Below, piece after piece: positions 1-6,335 of a DNA stretch of 6,335 nt; positions within the stretch are counted from its first letter, which is position 1; the number at the start of each line of letters is the position of its first letter. The position numbers and the translations under genes were made by a program. The notes beneath the pieces are model-generated. The model was given only the letters and a program-made list of their open reading frames with translations, had not been told where the DNA came from and did not search any database. Source of the stretch: Maribacter sp. (lineage in GTDB: Bacteria > Bacteroidota > Bacteroidia > Flavobacteriales > Flavobacteriaceae); the NCBI GenBank assembly GCA_018679695.1, contig JAHHKH010000394.1:1-6335 (forward strand). Direction: 5' to 3'.

Positions 1-1082
1 GAGGTTGGGAAAAGGGTAGCCCTATAGGGGGTTATTTTTCGCCATGGGAAAATCCAAATCTTCCGAATTTGGAGAAAGGGGAAAATTTATCCATGCGATT
101 GGCCAAGGAAACCGTTCATTTCATTAATCAAAACAAGGACTCGACATTTTTCGCTTTTCTTTCATTTTATGCAGTGCACGGGCCTATTCAAACGACAAAG
201 AACAAATGGAAAAAGTACAGGGACAAAACCCATAAAATGCCAATCCCTGAAAATGGATATGCAATGGAACGAGTGCTTCCTATCCGTCAAGTGCAGGATA
301 ATCCTATTTATGCAGGCTTGGTAGAGAGCATGGATGATGCAGTGGGCTTAGTATTACAATCACTTAGAACCCATGGGCTCGAAGACAATACCATAGTAGT
401 TTTTACTTCGGATAATGGAGGTGTTGCCTCTGGGGATTCCTTTTCTACCTCAAACCTACCGCTAAGGGGAGGAAAGGGATATCAATGGGAGGGGGGTATT
501 CGTGAACCCTATATTATTAAAGTCCCTTGGCTAAGGAATACCGATCACAGCAGCGAGTTTCCAGTTACGGGAGCCGATTTTTACCCAACGTTATTGGATT
601 TAGCGGACATCGATCTTTTACCAGCGCAACATGTTGATGGTATAAGCTTAAGACCTTTACTGGAAGGCAAGGAGTTGACGAGTGTGCGTCCACTGTATTG
701 GCATTACCCTCATTATGGCAATCAAGGTGGTAATCCTTCCTCGATTATTCAGGAAGATGGGTGGAAATTGATTCATTATTGGGAAGATGGCAGTGATGAG
801 CTGTATGATTTGAGGCAGGACCCAAGTGAACAAAACGATGTGGCCGCAATTAATCCAAAAGTAACCCAAATGATGTCCAGAAAGTTGCTCGATTGGTTAT
901 CGGAAGTAGGAGCCAACATGCCAGAGATCGACTCCACATACAACGCCGAACTAGCCAATCAACGACGTCGGCAAATAATAAATAAGCAGTTGCCAGCTTT
1001 GGAGCATGCGCGTAAGGAAGTGCTGGCTGAAGGTTTTTCCCCTAATGAGGATTGGTGGGGGAGTAAGGTTACCAGAGACTAA
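1..1082 (+). CDS. Type I sulfatase (arylsulfatase A-like), C-terminal part, 5' end off window
   Basis: Hydrolyses sulfate esters, most likely on a sulfated polysaccharide or oligosaccharide, in the periplasm or at the cell surface. The frame is open from base 3 with family-like residues (GWEKGSPIGGYFSPWENP), so the gene enters from the left and the TTG at 69 is not its start. Visible motifs: AVHGP with the active-site-type His at 177-179 (family usually AVHTP); SMDDAVG near 329; TSDNGG with the metal-binding Asp-Asn pair at 411-416; LRGGKG with the sulfate-contacting Lys at 474-476; EGGIREP; the DFYPTLLDLA helix; then the C-terminal subdomain WHYPHYGNQGG (from 699), DGWKLIHYWEDG and ELYDL. 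The tail ends PNEDWWGS. The HYPHYGNQGG and PNEDWW features resemble SulfAtlas S1_16-type enzymes from memory; that subfamily is inference. The CxPxR formylglycine motif and signal peptide lie outside the window, so activity cannot be confirmed. No frameshift is seen and the stop is TAA. Neighbouring glycan genes, if any, would lie to the left. Confidence 0.93.
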   Translation, partial: GWEKGSPIGGYFSPWENPNLPNLEKGENLSMRLAKETVHFINQNKDSTFFAFLSFYAVHGPIQTTKNKWKKYRDKTHKMPIPENGYAMERVLPIRQVQDNPIYAGLVESMDDAVGLVLQSLRTHGLEDNTIVVFTSDNGGVASGDSFSTSNLPLRGGKGYQWEGGIREPYIIKVPWLRNTDHSSEFPVTGADFYPTLLDLADIDLLPAQHVDGISLRPLLEGKELTSVRPLYWHYPHYGNQGGNPSSIIQEDGWKLIHYWEDGSDELYDLRQDPSEQNDVAAINPKVTQMMSRKLLDWLSEVGANMPEIDSTYNAELANQRRRQIINKQLPALEHARKEVLAEGFSPNEDWWGSKVTRD

Positions 1083-1096
1083 TATTGGTTATAGTT

Positions 1097-1123
1097 ATTT
1101 AAATCCAAGGCAAATCACCTTCT
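1097..1123 (-). repeat. Copy of the gltD 3' end (direct repeat, left copy)
   Basis: These 27 bases match 3799-3825 at 26 positions (the mismatch is A1107 versus T3809), including a 16-base identical core aggcaaatcaccttct. Read on the minus strand in the gltD frame, 1138 down to 1099 gives S-L-F-V-R-A-E-G-D-L-P-W-I-stop. The real GltD tail is N-L-P-L-K-G-E-G-D-L-P-R-I-stop. The copy has no coding context: the frame meets a stop (cta on the plus strand, 1165-1167) a few codons upstream and shows no GltD similarity beyond about 1140. It is therefore a displaced gltD end fragment, not a gene. Together with the right copy it brackets the Lon-like gene at a spacing of 2702 bp. Confidence 0.85.
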
Positions 1124-1220
1124 GCCCGAACAAATAGGCTGTAGAGGATAGAAACTTTATCAATCTAAATAAAAAAATTCCTTAGTTAATACCCATGTAC
1201 TTATTTCGATTTCATAAGTA

Positions 1221-1241
1221 GACATGATTAGATCATCTGTC
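1221..1241. promoter_or_regulatory. Imperfect dyad, possible operator upstream of the Lon-like gene
   Basis: GACATGAT (1221-1228) faces ATCATCTGTC (1232-1241) across the spacer TAG. The inner arms ATGAT/ATCAT pair exactly and the outer GACA/TGTC pair after a two-base offset. It sits about 110 bp before the Lon-like start and begins with the same seven bases, gacatga, as the second dyad at 1268. It could bind a regulator or be chance in AT-rich DNA. No known operator consensus is recognised. Confidence 0.2.
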
Positions 1242-1267
1242 CATTCCGAGGATTTAAGACTATCAAA

Positions 1268-1282
1268 GACATGACCGATGTC
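1268..1282. promoter_or_regulatory. Short dyad GACAT-N5-ATGTC, possible operator
   Basis: Perfect 5-bp inverted arms (gacat at 1268-1272, atgtc at 1278-1282) are separated by gaccg. It starts 47 bp after the preceding dyad and shares its leading gacatga. It lies 68 bp upstream of the Lon-like ATG, where a promoter would be expected. TAnnTTT-like hexamers occur nearby (1284-1290, 1307-1313), but neither has a matching TTG/TTTG element at the spacing usual for Bacteroidota sigma-A promoters, so no promoter is called. Confidence 0.2.
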
Positions 1283-1349
1283 ATATATTTCCCCTTAGAC
1301 TTAATGTAACTTTCTCTTTCCTATTTATTTTTTTTAACGAAAAACTCAA

Positions 1350-3734
1350 ATGGTAAGAGCGCTGAAACCTGATCAACTAAGAAGAACCGTACCCACCACA
1401 GCAGTAAACCGGAAACAACTAAAAAAAGAGTATCCCTTAAAACCATTGATTGGACAAGCGAGAGCACTAAAAGCCCTGGAATTTGGAATAGGAAATAAAA
1501 GCGGGGGATTTAATATTTATGTCTCTGGGTATCCTGGTAGTGGTAAACTTAAAGCCGTAAATCATTTTTTAGAGGAAAAGACCAAATTAGAACCATCACC
1601 AGGGGATTGGTGCTATGTTAACAATTTTAAAGATTCCTACTTCCCTAAAAAACTTAGTTTACCGAAAGGCGGAGCGGAAATTTTCAAGAATGAAATCAAG
1701 ATTCTTATCGAGGAAGTGAAAAATTCCTTGATTAGGGCATTTGAAAGCAAGGAATATGCTGATAAAAGGCAGGGTATTATATCAAATTTCCAGCAAAAAG
1801 AAATTGAACTTTTTAGGGATATCCACAAAAAAGCCAAGGCCAATAATATTGTGATAAAGCGCACGCCTATTGAGCTAATTGCACTACCAGTAGATGAAAG
1901 TGGAACCCCTATTGCTGATGAAAAATTTCGACAACTTGATTCCAAGCAGCAAGAGGAAATTTTAAATAATCAGGATAAAATAAAGGAAGAACTAATTGGG
2001 CTGTTACGAAAAAACCGTGATTTGGAAAGGGCGAGTAATGCAGCTTTATTGCGATTGGAGGAAAAAGTTGCGCTTTACGCAATAGAGGCTTTGTTGGAGG
2101 AGCTACAGGAAAAGTATATGGAATTTTATGATGTGCTAAATTTTTTAGAGGATGTTAAAAGGGACATAACCGAAAATTTAACTGACTTTTTGGATGTTTC
2201 AATGCCCCAAGGCAAGTTCTCCACTAGGAGTGATGCCAAGTTAGTAAAATATGCGGTGAACGTGATTACCGATAACTCCCATCTAAATGGGTCTCCAATA
2301 ATTATGGAACTGAACCCCACTTATAATAATCTTTTTGGAAAGGTAGAGCATGAATCGGATATGGGTACATTAATTACCAATTTCACCTTGATAAGAGGGG
2401 GTTCTTTACATAGGGCAAATGGAGGATACTTAATTATTCCCCTAAAGGAACTGCTGTTGAACTACTTCTCTTGGGATAGTTTAAAAAGAGCGCTAAACAA
2501 TAATGAGATCATTATAGAGGATGCAAATGAGCGGTACGGTTTTTTAAGTGCTAAAAGTCTAAAACCTGACCCTATTCCACTTAACGTACAAATAATATTG
2601 ATCGGTTCCCCCAGATGGTATTATTTGTTATATGACTTTGATGAAGATTTTAAGGAACTTTTTAAGGTAAAGGCCGAATTTGATACATCCATGGATTATT
2701 CCGTGCAGAATATCAAGGATTTCGCCACAGTTATCCATAAGATAGAGCGAGAAAATGATTTTTTGCCTTTAACCGACAAAGCTATGGCAAGTGTTGTTGA
2801 ACAAGCATCCCGAATGGCCCAAGACCAGCATAAAATTTCCATAAAGTTTGGGGAGATCAGTAATATTTTACATGAAGCACACCATTATGCCCAATTGGAT
2901 TCCCAGGACGAAATTAGTTCAGAACAAATACTCAAGGCAGTGGATACCAAATATTATCGATCTAATCTTATTCAAGAAAAGATTAATGAAATGATTAGGC
3001 GAAAAAAATTGATGATCGAACTGACTAAATCTAAAATCGGTCAAATAAACGGTATTTCAATAATTGACCTGGGAGATATCGCTTTTGGTCGGCCCAATAA
3101 AATCACAGCAAGTGTTGCTTCTGGTAAAGTTGGCTTGGTTGATATTGAAAGGGAAGCAAAACTTGCAGGCCCCATCCATACTAAGGGTGTTTTGATATTA
3201 ATGGGCTATTTGGCCGAAAAGTATGCCCAGAATAGGCCTATCAGCCTTTTTGCCAGCCTAGTTTTTGAACAAAGTTATTCTGAAATTGAGGGTGACAGTG
3301 CTTCCAGTGCCGAATTGTATGCAATCTTGTCCAGTCTTTCCCAACTACCAATAAAACAGGGGATAGCAGTGACAGGAGCCATAAATCAAAAAGGGGAATT
3401 GCAAGCAGTTGGAGCAATTAATGAAAAGATAGAGGGCTTTTTTGAAGTATGTAGTCAAAGTGGTTTAAGTGGGGAACAAGGTGTAATTATCCCAAAAAGC
3501 AATATTGAGAATTTAATGCTAAAACCGAATATAGTACAGACCATCAAAGAGGGAAAGTTTCAAATTTGGGCAATAGAAACTATTGACGAGGGAATCGAAA
3601 TCCTTACCGGTCGACCTGCGGGTAAACTATTGAAAAACGGATCTTATACCAAAAACTCCATGCATTATCTGGTTGACCAACGAATAGTACAGTTAAATAA
3701 GAATATTAACCAGAAGGGCAGTATAAAAGAGTAG
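1350..3734 (+). CDS. Lon-like protease with AAA_32-type ATPase domain (S16 family)
   Basis: Probable cytoplasmic serine-lysine protease for misfolded or regulatory proteins, 794 residues and complete. The N-terminus LKPDQLRR followed by LIGQARALKALEFGIG (about 34-48) matches this family's usual opening and supports the ATG, which is preceded by an A/T-rich stretch with a run of eight T's rather than a Shine-Dalgarno site. A P-loop GYPGSGK lies at 60-66 with Leu67 where Ser/Thr is usual. Residues about 110-285 form the long, charged helical insert (LonB_LID type). HRANGGYLII (354-363) is at the Walker B position but lacks the acidic pair. LIGSPRWYYLLY and DFKELFKVKAEFD (about 417-445) follow. 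The peptidase domain, about 565-757, has FEQSYSEIEGDSAS with nucleophile Ser650 (codon 3297-3299) and NEKIEG with Lys693 (3426-3428), 43 residues apart as in E. coli Lon, and ends with LTGRPAG. The peptidase half closely resembles E. coli YcbZ/LonH from memory. Two hand-counted 60-base lines in the first half are about a third G+C, lower than sampled gltD lines at about 45%. The gene stands alone and converges on gltD. Confidence 0.93.
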   Translation: MVRALKPDQLRRTVPTTAVNRKQLKKEYPLKPLIGQARALKALEFGIGNKSGGFNIYVSGYPGSGKLKAVNHFLEEKTKLEPSPGDWCYVNNFKDSYFPKKLSLPKGGAEIFKNEIKILIEEVKNSLIRAFESKEYADKRQGIISNFQQKEIELFRDIHKKAKANNIVIKRTPIELIALPVDESGTPIADEKFRQLDSKQQEEILNNQDKIKEELIGLLRKNRDLERASNAALLRLEEKVALYAIEALLEELQEKYMEFYDVLNFLEDVKRDITENLTDFLDVSMPQGKFSTRSDAKLVKYAVNVITDNSHLNGSPIIMELNPTYNNLFGKVEHESDMGTLITNFTLIRGGSLHRANGGYLIIPLKELLLNYFSWDSLKRALNNNEIIIEDANERYGFLSAKSLKPDPIPLNVQIILIGSPRWYYLLYDFDEDFKELFKVKAEFDTSMDYSVQNIKDFATVIHKIERENDFLPLTDKAMASVVEQASRMAQDQHKISIKFGEISNILHEAHHYAQLDSQDEISSEQILKAVDTKYYRSNLIQEKINEMIRRKKLMIELTKSKIGQINGISIIDLGDIAFGRPNKITASVASGKVGLVDIEREAKLAGPIHTKGVLILMGYLAEKYAQNRPISLFASLVFEQSYSEIEGDSASSAELYAILSSLSQLPIKQGIAVTGAINQKGELQAVGAINEKIEGFFEVCSQSGLSGEQGVIIPKSNIENLMLKPNIVQTIKEGKFQIWAIETIDEGIEILTGRPAGKLLKNGSYTKNSMHYLVDQRIVQLNKNINQKGSIKE

Positions 3735-3798
3735 TGGTTCATGCTGCGGTTAGTGCAAATGTTGAACTATATGCTAACGAACTTACAGAAATCGAATA

Positions 3799-3825
3799 AT
3801 TTAAATCCTAGGCAAATCACCTTCT
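3799..3825 (-). repeat. gltD 3' end, right copy of the direct repeat
   Basis: This segment encodes the last residues of GltD (E-G-D-L-P-R-I-stop) plus 2 bp beyond the stop codon, and matches 1097-1123 at 26 of 27 bases. As it sits in frame in an intact gltD, it is the parental or functional copy. The identity begins just outside the stop and weakens after about seven codons. This pattern is expected if something recombined at or duplicated the gene's terminus. Confidence 0.85.
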
Positions 3826-5267
3826 CCCTTCAAGGGTAGGTTAGATTCGCCCATAAGGAAAGCATCGACATGGTGTGCTGCCTGTCTACCTTCAGAAATG
3901 GCCCATACAATCAAAGATTGGCCTCTTCGTTGATCACCCGCCACAAATATTCCTGGCACATTGCTCATATAATCCGTCGTGGTGGCCTTTATAGTGGTCC
4001 TTGGATCGGTTTCTAGGCCCAACTGATCGGCAATGGTCATTTCAGAGCCTGTAAAACCTAAGGCTAAAAGTGCCAATTCACATTTCCATTCTTTTTCAGT
4101 TCCTTCAACTTCCTTTAGGCTAGGTCGTTTACCAGGTTCCTTGATCCATTCCACTTCAGAAGTTATCAATCCTTTTAGATTTCCTTTGTCGTCACCAATA
4201 AACTCCTTGGTTGATATGCTGAAAAAACGTTCGGCACCTTCTTTATGTGAAGAACTGGTGCGCAAACGCATTGGCCAAAATGGCCATGGTTGTTCTTCTG
4301 GACGATCCGTGGTTGCCATTGGCATAATCTCAAAATTGGAAACTGACTTTGCCCCTTGCCGAATGGATGTTCCTATGCAATCCGATCCCGTATCGCCTCC
4401 CCCTATGACAACCACATCTTTATCGGCAGCCAGAATTTCTTCCCCAAGATCTTTAATTCCATCTACACGTCTGTTATTTTGGCCTAAGAAGTCCATTGCT
4501 TGGACCACACCTTTGAGATCGGCACCTTTTATTGGTAAACTTCTCCTGACCGTAGCACCTCCAGTGAGGACCAACGCATCATAATCATTCTTTAATTCGG
4601 TGGCTTTGATATCTTTACCCACATGGATGCCGCATTTGAACTCGATACCCTCTTCCTCCAGCACTTTAACTCTTCTATCGATTACATGTTTTTCCATCTT
4701 AAAATCAGGGATGCCATATCGTAACAGTCCCCCTGGTTTTTCATCCCTTTCGAAAACCGTGACCAAGTGTCCGGCACGATTCAACTGTTGGGCCGTGGCC
4801 AGCCCTGCTGGTCCTGAACCGATTACAGCAACTTTTTTACCCGTTCTATTGATAGGAGGATTTGCTACTATCCAACCATTTTTAAAGGCGGTTTCAACAA
4901 TGTTCTTCTCAATATTCTCTATGGCAACCGGATCTTCATTGATGCCAAGTACGCAGGCTTCCTCACAAGGTGCGGGACATAACCTTCCTGTAAACTCTGG
5001 AAAGTTATTGGTGGCATGCAATATTTCAGCCGCTTTTTCCCATTTACCCCGATATACAGCATCATTGAAATCTGGAATAAGATTGCCCAAGGGACAACCA
5101 CTATGACAAAATGGTATCCCACAATCCATACAACGGGCGCCTTGCTCCTTTAAGGCAGCCTCTTTCATTGGAATTGTGAATTCCTTATAATTTTTAACGC
5201 GTTCCTTAACCGGTGCGTATTGCTCTATTTTTCTATCGAATTCCAAAAATCCTGTAATCTTTCCCAT
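3801..5267 (-). CDS. gltD: Glutamate synthase small (beta) subunit, NAD(P)H-dependent
   Basis: Takes electrons from NAD(P)H through FAD and two [4Fe-4S] clusters to the large subunit GltB, which makes glutamate from glutamine and 2-oxoglutarate in the cytoplasm. The 488-residue length is normal for the family. The N-terminal Cys-rich region has RCMDCGIPFCHSGCP (Cys46, 49, 54, 58) and LCPAPCEEAC (Cys97, 101, 105), the cluster ligands of the GltD/dihydropyrimidine-dehydrogenase type. The FAD Rossmann motif is VIGSGPAGLATA (148-159), followed by PGGLLRYGIPDFK. The nucleotide-binding VVIGGGDTGSDC (286-297) is the NAD(P)H site. The RTSSSHKEG signature (336-344) and the C-terminal FVAGDQRRGQSL FAD segment (441-452) complete the fold. 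The ATG at 5265-5267 lies 8 bp after the gltB stop, giving a tightly coupled operon. The upstream bases are A/T-rich with no Shine-Dalgarno motif. The 3' end converges with the Lon-like gene 66 bp away and is the source of the repeat at 1097-1123. Confidence 0.98.
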   Translation of the reverse strand: MGKITGFLEFDRKIEQYAPVKERVKNYKEFTIPMKEAALKEQGARCMDCGIPFCHSGCPLGNLIPDFNDAVYRGKWEKAAEILHATNNFPEFTGRLCPAPCEEACVLGINEDPVAIENIEKNIVETAFKNGWIVANPPINRTGKKVAVIGSGPAGLATAQQLNRAGHLVTVFERDEKPGGLLRYGIPDFKMEKHVIDRRVKVLEEEGIEFKCGIHVGKDIKATELKNDYDALVLTGGATVRRSLPIKGADLKGVVQAMDFLGQNNRRVDGIKDLGEEILAADKDVVVIGGGDTGSDCIGTSIRQGAKSVSNFEIMPMATTDRPEEQPWPFWPMRLRTSSSHKEGAERFFSISTKEFIGDDKGNLKGLITSEVEWIKEPGKRPSLKEVEGTEKEWKCELALLALGFTGSEMTIADQLGLETDPRTTIKATTTDYMSNVPGIFVAGDQRRGQSLIVWAISEGRQAAHHVDAFLMGESNLPLKGEGDLPRI

Positions 5268-5275
5268 GTTTCGAT

Positions 5276-6335
5276 TTAAATTGTTTCAATTTTTTCTTTT
5301 TCCAAACGGATTAATGCCTGTTTATATTCTTCTGGGAAAACCTTGATGAAATGGGGAAGAGAGTCTTCCCAATTTTCCAATAACCGCTGGGCTAAAGGGC
5401 TCATGGTATAATTATAGTGGTTCTCAATCAATTCCCTCAATTCTGCAATGTCCTGATCTTCTTCCACAGCCAATAGGTTCAATGCTTCTTTATTGCATCT
5501 TTTCTCAAAGCTTTTGTTTTTATCGTAAACATAAGCGATTCCACCGCTCATACCTGCTCCGAAATTTCTTCCGACCTCACCAAGAATAACAGCAACCCCG
5601 CCGGTCATATACTCACAGCCATGATCGCCAATACCCTCAACAACGGTTTTGGCACCTGAATTTCGAACGCAAAAACGTTCTCCTGCCTTACCGTTGATAT
5701 ATGCTCTACCGGCCGTTGCCCCATATAATGTAACATTGCCCGTTATTACATTGTCTTCCGGGACAATAGTTGAACCATCGGGAACTTTTATTACCAGTTT
5801 GGCTCCTGAAAGGCCTTTCCCTAAATAGTCATTGGTATTCCCATTAACGGTCATAGTAAGACCCCGTGTTGCAAATGCCCCGAAACTTTGGCCGGCCGAG
5901 CCAGTGAAATTCAATTTTATGGTGTTAATAGGCAGTCCTTGGGCACCATAAACCTTTGAAATCTCGTTGCTCATAATGGCACCGATTGCCCGATCAGTAT
6001 TATGGATAGGAAAATCCAAGGATATTTTTTCCTTTCTGAAGAGCGCTGGATGTGCTTTTTCTAGAATTTCAAATTCGATGGATTCATCAATCCTGTGTTT
6101 TTGTTTTTGTGTATTGTAAAACTTGGTTCCTTTTGGAACATCTACCTGATGCAGGATCGGTGAGAGATCAATACCGGATGCCTTATAGTGATCAATGGCT
6201 TTTTTACGATCTAATTTTTGAACTTGACCTACCATTTCGTTTACGGTCCTGAACCCTAATTGGGCCATAATCTCACGAAGTTCTTGGGCAACAAAGTACA
6301 TATAGTTGACTACATGTTCTGGTTTACCCTTAAAT
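5276..6335 (-). CDS. gltB: Glutamate synthase large (alpha) subunit, C-terminal 352 residues, 5' end off window
   Basis: Large catalytic subunit of GOGAT. The complete protein hydrolyses glutamine, channels ammonia, and reduces 2-iminoglutarate on FMN with electrons from GltD. The frame is open to the right edge: before the internal ATG at 6299-6301 it reads F-K-G-K-P-E-H-V-V-N-Y, a conserved stretch. In known GltB proteins this stretch lies just after the [3Fe-4S] cysteines, so those cysteines, the FMN barrel and the N-terminal glutaminase are just beyond the window. What is visible is the helical end of the synthase domain (VAQELREIMAQLGFR) and the GXGXG beta-helix domain, roughly 6049 down to 5522. 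Its repeats include GSAGQSFGAF, GKGLSGAK, GNVTLYGATAGRAYINGKAG, MTGGVAVILGEVG and GAGMSGGIAYV. A helical tail with SPLAQRLLENWE closes the protein. The stop TAA (complement of 5276-5278) is 8 bp before gltD. The promoter is outside the window. No defects are visible. Confidence 0.98.
   Translation of the reverse strand, partial: FKGKPEHVVNYMYFVAQELREIMAQLGFRTVNEMVGQVQKLDRKKAIDHYKASGIDLSPILHQVDVPKGTKFYNTQKQKHRIDESIEFEILEKAHPALFRKEKISLDFPIHNTDRAIGAIMSNEISKVYGAQGLPINTIKLNFTGSAGQSFGAFATRGLTMTVNGNTNDYLGKGLSGAKLVIKVPDGSTIVPEDNVITGNVTLYGATAGRAYINGKAGERFCVRNSGAKTVVEGIGDHGCEYMTGGVAVILGEVGRNFGAGMSGGIAYVYDKNKSFEKRCNKEALNLLAVEEDQDIAELRELIENHYNYTMSPLAQRLLENWEDSLPHFIKVFPEEYKQALIRLEKEKIETI

Noticed and set aside
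69..71. TTG at 69 as the sulfatase start
   Set aside because: The same frame is open to base 3 and encodes conserved sulfatase sequence before it, so the gene begins off the window.
657..958. Minus-strand open frames inside the sulfatase gene
   Set aside because: They overlap conserved sulfatase motifs on the plus strand and have no features of their own.
1109..1126. ggca/tgcc stem after the sulfatase as a terminator
   Set aside because: Only 4 bp of stem, inside the gltD-derived repeat, with no T-run.
1284..1333. TAnnTTT-like elements as a Bacteroidota -7 box for the Lon-like gene
   Set aside because: Three candidates occur in AT-rich DNA, none ends in the consensus G, and none has a TTG/TTTG element at the right spacing.
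1637..2320. Minus-strand open frames inside the Lon-like gene
   Set aside because: Both are shadows of a well-supported coding region and show no recognisable motifs.
3749..3778. Hairpin gttag/ctaac as a terminator between the convergent genes
   Set aside because: A 5-bp A/T-rich stem with a 20-base loop and no adjacent T-run is too weak to call.
4033..5106. Long plus-strand open frames of 183 and 168 codons
   Set aside because: They are antisense to gltD, which has full motif support; their translations are Ser/Pro-rich with no recognisable domain.
6299..6301. ATG at 6299-6301 (minus strand) as the start of a separate short protein
   Set aside because: The frame continues to the window edge with the conserved GltB stretch KGKPEHVVNY; it is an internal Met of gltB.

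Overview
The window reads as chromosomal DNA of a member of the Bacteroidota, most plausibly a marine flavobacterium. The DNA is AT-rich, start codons are preceded by A/T-rich stretches rather than Shine-Dalgarno sequences, and a polysaccharide-type sulfatase lies beside housekeeping nitrogen genes. This assignment is inference; no rRNA or other taxonomic marker is present.

Layout, left to right. (1) From the left edge to 1082 (+) is the C-terminal part of a type I (formylglycine-dependent) sulfatase; its N-terminus, including the expected signal peptide and the CxPxR maturation motif, is off the window. (2) 1083-1349 is an AT-rich spacer. It holds an unexpected near-exact copy (26 of 27 bases) of the last codons of gltD and two short dyad symmetries. 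(3) 1350-3734 (+) is a complete 794-residue Lon-like protease of the AAA_32/LonB_LID/Lon_C type (related to E. coli YcbZ/LonH and Meiothermus LonC). The Ser-Lys peptidase dyad is intact and the nucleotide-binding motifs look degenerate. (4) 3735-3800 is a 66-bp convergent gap. (5) 3801-5267 (-) is complete gltD, and 5276 to the right edge (-) is the C-terminal 352 residues of gltB. The two genes are 8 bp apart and form a gltB-gltD operon for glutamate synthase (GOGAT).

GltB and GltD work together to convert glutamine plus 2-oxoglutarate into two glutamates. GltD supplies electrons from NAD(P)H through FAD and Fe-S clusters to the FMN/3Fe-4S centre of GltB. The sulfatase (catabolism of sulfated glycans) and the Lon-like protease (probable protein quality control) have no obvious functional link to GOGAT or to each other.

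The most informative non-gene signal is the pair of direct repeats at 1097-1123 and 3799-3825. They bracket the Lon-like gene exactly, and one of them is the 3' end of gltD. This looks like the footprint of an old insertion or rearrangement at the gltD terminus. I see no integrase, transposase, CRISPR array, tRNA, or convincing new multi-gene system in this window.
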